Below are positions 58,874 through 64,000 of a stretch of DNA of 64,000 bases, in pieces. Under the pieces are notes generated by a model. That model saw nothing but the letters and a program-made list of their open reading frames with translations. It ran no database searches and was not told the origin of the DNA. The DNA is from an uncultured Bacteroidales bacterium. Lineage in GTDB: Bacteria > Bacteroidota > Bacteroidia > Bacteroidales > Bacteroidaceae. The stretch is taken from the NCBI GenBank assembly GCA_902779875.1, contig CACZCX010000011.1, forward strand, positions 1 to 64,000. The letters run 5' to 3'. Positions within the stretch are counted from its first letter, which is position 1; every line of letters starts with the position of its first letter. The position numbers and the translations under genes are program-made.

Positions 58874-61537
58874 ATGAAAAGAATTTCGGGCATTATTGCC
58901 TTTGCCGCAGCGGTCCTTATGCTGTCATGCGGCGGTGGAAAGTACGAGTATCCTTTCCAGAATCCTAAACTTAAAATTGACAAGCGAGTTGACAACCTTA
59001 TGTCTCTGCTCACCCCGGAGGAGAAGGTCGGACTCATAATGAACAAGTCAGTTTCTGTAGACCGTCTCGGAATACCGTCATACAACTGGTGGTCAGAAGC
59101 CTGCCATGGTGTTCGTCAGGGTGGTTACACAGTGTTCCCTCAGCCTATCGGTATGGGTGCCTCTTTCAACGAGCAGCTCGTTTACGATGTGTTCTCAGCT
59201 GTATCCGATGAGGCCCGCGCCAACTGGAACCGTTCAGACCATGACATCTTTAACGTACAGATGGGTGCCAACTATGTTCCCGGCAATCCTGAGCTCACAT
59301 TCTGGTGCCCGAACGTAAACATCTTCCGCGATCCCCGTTGGGGACGTGGCCAGGAGGCTTACGGTGAGGATCCTTACCATATGAGCGTTCTGGGCGTAGC
59401 TAACGTCAAGGGTATGCAGGGCAACGACAAGAAGTACTACAAGACTCACGCCTGCGCCAAGCACTATGCTGTACACAGCGGTCCTGAGTCACAGCGTCAC
59501 CGCTATGATGCAGTAGTATCCATGCGTGACCTCTGGGAGACCTACCTGCCCGCCTTCAAGGCTCTGGTTCAGGAGGGTGATGTACGTGAGGTTATGTGCG
59601 CCTACAACCGTTATGAGGGCGAGCCTTGCTGCAGCAGCGACCGTCTGCTTACCAATATTCTCCGTGAGAAGTGGGGATATGAGGCTATCGTTCTTACCGA
59701 CTGCGATGCCATCAACAACTTCTACAACAAGAACCAGCACGGAACTCATCCTGATGCAGTATCTGCATCGGTCGATGCTGTCCTGTCAGGTACTGACCTG
59801 GAGTGCGGTAAGGCATTCATGTCACTCGTAGGCGGTCTTGAGGACGGTAAGATCAATGAGGCCGATATTGACGTGGCACTTCGCCGCGTACTCAAGGGCC
59901 GTTTTGAGCTTGGTATGTTCGATCCCGCCGAGATGCTGCCCTGGGCAAATCTCGGAGAGGATGTTATCAGCAGCGAGAAGAATGACGAGCTGGCTGTAGA
60001 GGCTGCCCGCCAGTCAATGGTACTGCTTAAGAACAATGGTGTGCTTCCTCTTGACAAGAACATCAAGAAGTTGGCCGTTGTAGGTCCTAACGCCGATGAC
60101 CGCAGCATGATGAACGGTGAGTACGGCGGCAGCCCCACAGAGGCTCACACCCGTACACTGCTTGACGGTATCAAGAAGTTCTTCCCCAACACTGAGATCA
60201 TCTATGACAAGGCTTGCGAGATCCGTAACGAGTATTACACCACTTACTATACTCAGGATATCAACGGCGGTAAGGGTCTTAAGGGTGAGTTCTTCAAGAA
60301 CACCAACTTCAGCGGTACTCCTGCCGTAACCGGTAACTACACAGAGGTTAACTTCAGCAACTTCGGTGCCTACAACTTTGTTGAGGGTCTGGATCAGGCT
60401 GATAACATATCGGCCCGTCTTACCGGTAAGCTGATTGCTCCTTTCACCGGCGAGATGAACTATACCATCAGCTCAGACAACGGTTACAAACTCTATGTAA
60501 ACGGTCGTCTGGTTGAGGAGGCTAAGGCCGGTCAGGGTGGCCGTGGCGGATTCGGCGGATTTGGCGGCGGATTCGGCGGCGGATTCGGTGGCTTTGGTGG
60601 CCGTGGCGGCATGCAGCAGCTTAAGTCATTCAAGGTTGTAAAGGGTCAGAGCTACGATATCAAGATCGAGTACACTCACGCTACAGGTCAGTTCGCACGT
60701 CTGAACGCCCAGTTCTGCGTACAGAAGGTCGCTGAGTTCACAGACCTTGCCGACAAGCTGACCGCTCAGAATGTTGACGCTATCATAATAATAGGTGGTA
60801 TCACTCCTTCTATGGAGGGTGAGGGCGGCGATAAGCCCGACATTGAAATTCCTGCCGTTCAGCAGCGTCTTATCCGTGCCATGCACGCTACAGGCAAGCC
60901 TGTCATCTTTGTTGACTGCGCCGGCTCATGCATGGGATTCGGCTCACTCGAGGATCAGTTCGATGCACTCATCCAGGCATGGTATCCCGGTCAGGGTGGT
61001 GCCCAGGCTCTCGCTGAGATCCTGAACGGTGACTGCAATCCTACAGCCAAGCTCCCTGTTACCTTCTACAAGTCAACAGACCAGCTGCCTGAGTTCACTG
61101 ACTACTCAATGGAGAACCGCACCTACCGTTACTTCCGTGGCGAGCCTCTCTATCCGTTCGGTTACGGTCTGAGCTACACCACTTACAGCTACGGTCAGGC
61201 TACCGTATCCAAGAGCTCAATGAAGAAGAACGGTAGCGTAACCATCACCATCCCCGTTACCAACACAGGTGACCGTGAGGGTACTGAGATCGTTCAGGTT
61301 TACGTTAAGAGCCTTGACAATCCCGCCGCTCCTATCAAGGGCCTGCAGGGATTCCAGCGTCTGACTCTTAAGGCTGGTGAGACCGGCAACGCCGTAATCA
61401 CACTGACCGGCAAGTCATTCCAGTACTATGACGAGAAGATTGACGAGGTATCGACATTCAGCGGCAAGTACAAGCTGCTCTATGGCTCATCATCCGATGA
61501 CAAGGACCTGCAGTCAATTGACTTCGAGGTTCTCTAA
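58874..61537 (+). CDS. GH3-family glycoside hydrolase with PA14 insert and Gly-rich loop
   Basis: This 887-residue protein has a lipoprotein signal (MKRISGIIAFAAAVLMLSC, lipid Cys at 19). The GH3 barrel (NWWSEACHGVRQG, QEAYGEDPYHMSVL) has the likely nucleophile Asp in AIVLTDCDAINN. The second domain (VLPLDKNIKKLAVVGPNADD) is interrupted by a PA14-like region with a Gly-rich stretch of GGFGG repeats at about 555-577. It ends with a fibronectin III-like domain (VPVTNTGDREGTEIVQVYVK, in parts). It is probably a beta-xylosidase or beta-glucosidase. Codon use is regular and biased, as in highly expressed genes. A family D palindrome array begins directly after the stop. Confidence 0.93.
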   Translation: MKRISGIIAFAAAVLMLSCGGGKYEYPFQNPKLKIDKRVDNLMSLLTPEEKVGLIMNKSVSVDRLGIPSYNWWSEACHGVRQGGYTVFPQPIGMGASFNEQLVYDVFSAVSDEARANWNRSDHDIFNVQMGANYVPGNPELTFWCPNVNIFRDPRWGRGQEAYGEDPYHMSVLGVANVKGMQGNDKKYYKTHACAKHYAVHSGPESQRHRYDAVVSMRDLWETYLPAFKALVQEGDVREVMCAYNRYEGEPCCSSDRLLTNILREKWGYEAIVLTDCDAINNFYNKNQHGTHPDAVSASVDAVLSGTDLECGKAFMSLVGGLEDGKINEADIDVALRRVLKGRFELGMFDPAEMLPWANLGEDVISSEKNDELAVEAARQSMVLLKNNGVLPLDKNIKKLAVVGPNADDRSMMNGEYGGSPTEAHTRTLLDGIKKFFPNTEIIYDKACEIRNEYYTTYYTQDINGGKGLKGEFFKNTNFSGTPAVTGNYTEVNFSNFGAYNFVEGLDQADNISARLTGKLIAPFTGEMNYTISSDNGYKLYVNGRLVEEAKAGQGGRGGFGGFGGGFGGGFGGFGGRGGMQQLKSFKVVKGQSYDIKIEYTHATGQFARLNAQFCVQKVAEFTDLADKLTAQNVDAIIIIGGITPSMEGEGGDKPDIEIPAVQQRLIRAMHATGKPVIFVDCAGSCMGFGSLEDQFDALIQAWYPGQGGAQALAEILNGDCNPTAKLPVTFYKSTDQLPEFTDYSMENRTYRYFRGEPLYPFGYGLSYTTYSYGQATVSKSSMKKNGSVTITIPVTNTGDREGTEIVQVYVKSLDNPAAPIKGLQGFQRLTLKAGETGNAVITLTGKSFQYYDEKIDEVSTFSGKYKLLYGSSSDDKDLQSIDFEVL

Positions 61538-61658
61538 GGGGCACAAAAGGGACGGTTCTATCTGTGCCCTTTTGAACTAAGCTTCCAGTAGCATAAAATT
61601 TTCGGACGGTTCTGTCTGTGTCATAAGGGCACAGATAGAACCGTCCCTTTTGTGCCCC
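61538..61658. repeat. REP-like palindrome array, family D
   Basis: The unit 61538-61569 has arms GGGCACA and TGTGCCC around AAAGGGACGGTTCTATC. A truncated middle copy (about 61604-61622) has core GGACGGTTCTG but no left arm. An inverted unit lies at 61627-61658. The core is that of family A but the arms differ on both sides. It directly follows the GH3 stop. Confidence 0.9.
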
Positions 61659-61746
61659 TTTTGGTACTCCTTTTGGTTAAATAAATTAACAGTTTGTTTG
61701 AGAGTTAAAAACCTCTTTAGGGGTACCGGAGACCATTTTATTTTGT

Positions 61747-61754
61747 TATGTTTG
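61747..61754 (+). promoter_or_regulatory. -7 box for the DUF3575 gene
   Basis: TATGTTTG, exact to TAnnTTTG, 58 bases before the ATG. No clear TTG is seen at the usual distance. Confidence 0.45.
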
Positions 61755-61812
61755 TGTATCCGTGAATAGATTCCTGGTCCGTTTACGAGGTGTTTTGCGA
61801 TAGTCCAGAATA

Positions 61813-63102
61813 ATGGAAATTTCTAACAGGCTGAAAATTTGCGTTTTATCCTTGTTGATGGTGCTGGCGGCATCGGTCAACGGCTATTGCCAGTCTGTAA
61901 GGACCGATACAATCGGATTCAGCGTATTCTTTAAGCAGGGACGTTCGGAGATAGACATGAGCTATCGTGACAACGGCCGTAACCTCAACTCTTTTGCCGA
62001 TACAATCGCGGCTCTTGAGGATGATCCCCTTGCCAATATCAAGTATATTTATGTGGAGGGTGCAGCTTCGCCCGAGGGTGCATCGGACTATAACCAGGCT
62101 CTTTCGGAGCGCCGCAGCGAGAGCATAAAAAGATGGCTGGTCAAGAACACGCCGCTTATGGAAGGTCAGATACGCACCTCAAGCATAGGCGTGGACTGGG
62201 ACGGCCTGGCAGCCCTGGTCGCTGAGACGGAGTGGGAGTACAGCGATACCATAGTAAGCTTAATCAGGAACACTCCGCTCTGGATTTCCCGTAATGGCCA
62301 GGTGGTGGACGGCCGCAAGAAACGCCTTATGGACCTGGAGGGCGGCAAGCCCTGGCGCTGGATGCTTGACAGCCTCTATCCGGAACTCCGTCAGGGTGGG
62401 GCCGACGTAAAATGCTACGTCATAAGGATCCCGGACCCGCTGGTTTTCCGTGATACTGTCCGTATATCAACTACCGATACCATATATGTGGGCACTCCTG
62501 CAGCTCCGCAGCCCTACATAGCGCTGGAACCCATATTTGCGGTTCGTACAAACCTGCTGGCTCCGCTCATGAACGTAGGCGTGGAGGTACCGTTGGGCAA
62601 CCGTTGGTCGGTGGGCGCTGACTGGTACTACACCTGGGCATGGCGCAAGTGGTTCAAGGAACTTGATATGACCAACTGCCTGCAGATGCTGGCCGGCGGA
62701 ATTGATGTACGCTACTGGTTGGGTTCCCGTCATACTCCCGATTCCTACAACCGCCGGAACCGCCTGTGGGGTCATTCAGTGGGGGCATTCTTCTACTCCG
62801 GATATTATGACTTTGAGTATGACTACAAGGGATATCAGGGTGAGTTCACCAATGTAGGTCTGGATTATGTTTACGGAGCCCGTATAGGCCGCCGTCACGG
62901 ACTCCGCATGGAACTCTCTCTGGGTATAGGTTGGATACACAGCAAGGCCCGTGAGTATAATGTGTACACTGCCGGAGGTAATGCTTTCCGTACCGGGGTC
63001 GTCAAGAACGTAAACTGGATAGGACCCACCAAGGCAGGTATATCTCTTGTCGTTCCCATTAACCGTAAAGTAAGATATGAGCATGATGAGACGTCATATT
63101 GA
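61813..63102 (+). CDS. DUF3575-type outer-membrane protein of a fimbrial cluster
   Basis: This 429-residue protein has a signal peptide (first 26 residues) and two parts. The first (about 30-200) is OmpA-like with FKQGRSEIDMSYRDNG and VEGAASPEGASDYNQALSERRSESIKRWL, the typical peptidoglycan-binding pattern. The second (about 225-429) is a DUF3575 barrel with FAVRTNLLAPLMNVGVEVPL and YYTWAW. In Bacteroidales such genes precede DUF5119 and fimbrillin genes, and it does here. Its 3' end overlaps the next gene. Confidence 0.85.
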   Translation: MEISNRLKICVLSLLMVLAASVNGYCQSVRTDTIGFSVFFKQGRSEIDMSYRDNGRNLNSFADTIAALEDDPLANIKYIYVEGAASPEGASDYNQALSERRSESIKRWLVKNTPLMEGQIRTSSIGVDWDGLAALVAETEWEYSDTIVSLIRNTPLWISRNGQVVDGRKKRLMDLEGGKPWRWMLDSLYPELRQGGADVKCYVIRIPDPLVFRDTVRISTTDTIYVGTPAAPQPYIALEPIFAVRTNLLAPLMNVGVEVPLGNRWSVGADWYYTWAWRKWFKELDMTNCLQMLAGGIDVRYWLGSRHTPDSYNRRNRLWGHSVGAFFYSGYYDFEYDYKGYQGEFTNVGLDYVYGARIGRRHGLRMELSLGIGWIHSKAREYNVYTAGGNAFRTGVVKNVNWIGPTKAGISLVVPINRKVRYEHDETSY

Positions 63103-64000
63103 ACATATGGTTTTTAGTCTGCTGCTCGTAATGGCGGCGGCATCATCATGCAAGCGAGTGCCTCTGTACGATGCCTCATCGGGCATATATCTGGAGTTGG
63201 AACTTAAACTTAACCTGGATATGACGGTGTCCGATACCATAGACCTGGGCGCCTACCCGCAGTATTACAATAAGGTGCATCTTACGGCTCCGTCACGTCT
63301 GGCTGCCTGCTTCTATGACGTCAATACCCATCAGCTGGTAGCCAAGGAGTATGTGGGCCCCACCGGCGGCTACATCCAATCGGTTCCTGCCGGTACGTAT
63401 GACATCATGGTCTATGAACTTGGCACCCTTGTTACAAGAACTGCATCGGATGATGTGCGCGGACAGCTCAGAGCGCATACAAATGATATTTCACAGAGCG
63501 TTACTGGTGTGTTCCGTTCATCGACATCGGACCCTGTCATATCGGAACCGGACCATCTGCTGGTAGCCCGGAAGGCCGATGTGGTTATACCCGATCATGC
63601 CGATATTGATGAGACCATTGTTATTCATGCCGATGGAAAATCCATTGTTGAGACCTACAGCTTTATAGTAAAGAACATAACAGGTATTGAGAACTTAAGC
63701 AGTGTACAGGCTCTTATAACCGGACAGGCAAGTTCGCGTTTTCTCTGGGACGGACATAACCCCACTGCACCTGTGGGGCTGCTTACCACATCGGTCGCAG
63801 ACCGAACGCGCAAGTGTCTGTACGGAGTGTACAATACATTCGGCCAGATAGCAGGGCAGGTGATACTCAATATCCTTGTTACAACTACTACGGGTGAGGA
63901 GCTGGTCTATCCGGTTGACATAACGGACCAGGTTACTGATCCCGACAACACTGATCATAAGATAACGGTTACAGATACTATAAAAATCATTCCTCAGGGC
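63083..64000 (+). CDS. DUF5119-type fimbrial lipoprotein, runs off the window
   Basis: The frame is open to the window end, giving at least 306 residues. Three candidate starts (ATG at 63077, 63083 and 63086) lie together, all within the previous gene; 63083 is chosen because MMRRHIEHMVFSLLLVMAAASSC fits a lipoprotein signal with a lipid Cys. The body (LYDASSGIYLELELKLNLDM and FYDVNTHQLVAKEYVGPTGGYIQSVPAGTYDIMVYE, in parts) matches DUF5119, a fimbrial accessory family. The 3' end and any following fimbrillin genes are outside the window. Confidence 0.85.
   Translation, partial: MMRRHIEHMVFSLLLVMAAASSCKRVPLYDASSGIYLELELKLNLDMTVSDTIDLGAYPQYYNKVHLTAPSRLAACFYDVNTHQLVAKEYVGPTGGYIQSVPAGTYDIMVYELGTLVTRTASDDVRGQLRAHTNDISQSVTGVFRSSTSDPVISEPDHLLVARKADVVIPDHADIDETIVIHADGKSIVETYSFIVKNITGIENLSSVQALITGQASSRFLWDGHNPTAPVGLLTTSVADRTRKCLYGVYNTFGQIAGQVILNILVTTTTGEELVYPVDITDQVTDPDNTDHKITVTDTIKIIPQG

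Overview
The window looks like a chromosomal piece of a gut-type member of the order Bacteroidales. The evidence is Bacteroidetes-style promoters (TTG or TTTG, about 19-20 bases, then TAnnTTTG), weak ribosome binding sites, and typical families: BlaI with M56 peptidases, a Bacteroidetes-type PPi-dependent phosphofructokinase, GH97, GH3 and GH25 enzymes, six-bladed propeller lipoproteins, fimbrillin-like proteins, a C10 protease, DUF4468 and an Hc1-like histone. The genus cannot be fixed from the sequence. No rRNA, tRNA, CRISPR array, prophage or conjugative module was seen.

Layout. 0-6.6 kb: the end of a flotillin-like gene, an iron alcohol dehydrogenase, a RIC/hemerythrin-LuxR regulator beside a fused cytochrome c synthetase (CcsBA), a PARG-like macrodomain protein and Ndk. 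6.7-14.5 kb: BlaI, two tandem M56 peptidases whose C-terminal halves look like ExbD (one also carries a TonB domain), and a TonB-receptor-like barrel. 14.4-22.9 kb: an AraC regulator, a Gly-rich exported protein, then a five-gene minus-strand run (lipid kinase, small protein, exported amidase, small protein, YgiQ radical SAM protein). 23-29.8 kb: outer-membrane protein, PPi-PFK with GH25, a Tyr/Ser-rich exported protein and an OmpP1-like barrel. 29.9-34.4 kb: a minus-strand run (DUF4468, J-like membrane protein, porin, Gfo/Idh oxidoreductase) and a divergent Hc1-like histone. 34.6-40 kb: a complete RND efflux operon. 40.1-45.9 kb: an accessory patch of unrelated genes separated by one family of palindromes, with a RAYT-type transposase. 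45.9-52.6 kb: XRE/DUF4097 regulator, TonB-dependent receptor, propeller lipoprotein and GH97. 52.6-64 kb: exported proteins, a fimbrillin-like lipoprotein with C10 protease, GH3, and the start of a DUF3575/DUF5119 fimbrial cluster.

The strongest unexplained signal is a set of intergenic palindromes. Most are units of about 31 bases in head-to-head pairs. Several families keep a loop core (GGGACGGTTCT or GGGGTCGTTT) while both arms change together: GGAGCC/GGCTCC, GGGCACA/TGTGCCC, TGACGCA/TGCGTCA. They often start exactly at a stop codon, sometimes encode the end of a protein, and flank the single transposase gene (43711-44508) as near-identical direct copies. This fits a REP/BIME and RAYT system with diversified substrates. 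A second, unrelated GAATTGA-repeat palindrome occurs at 418-536 and 26475-26573, with a partial copy near 22000.
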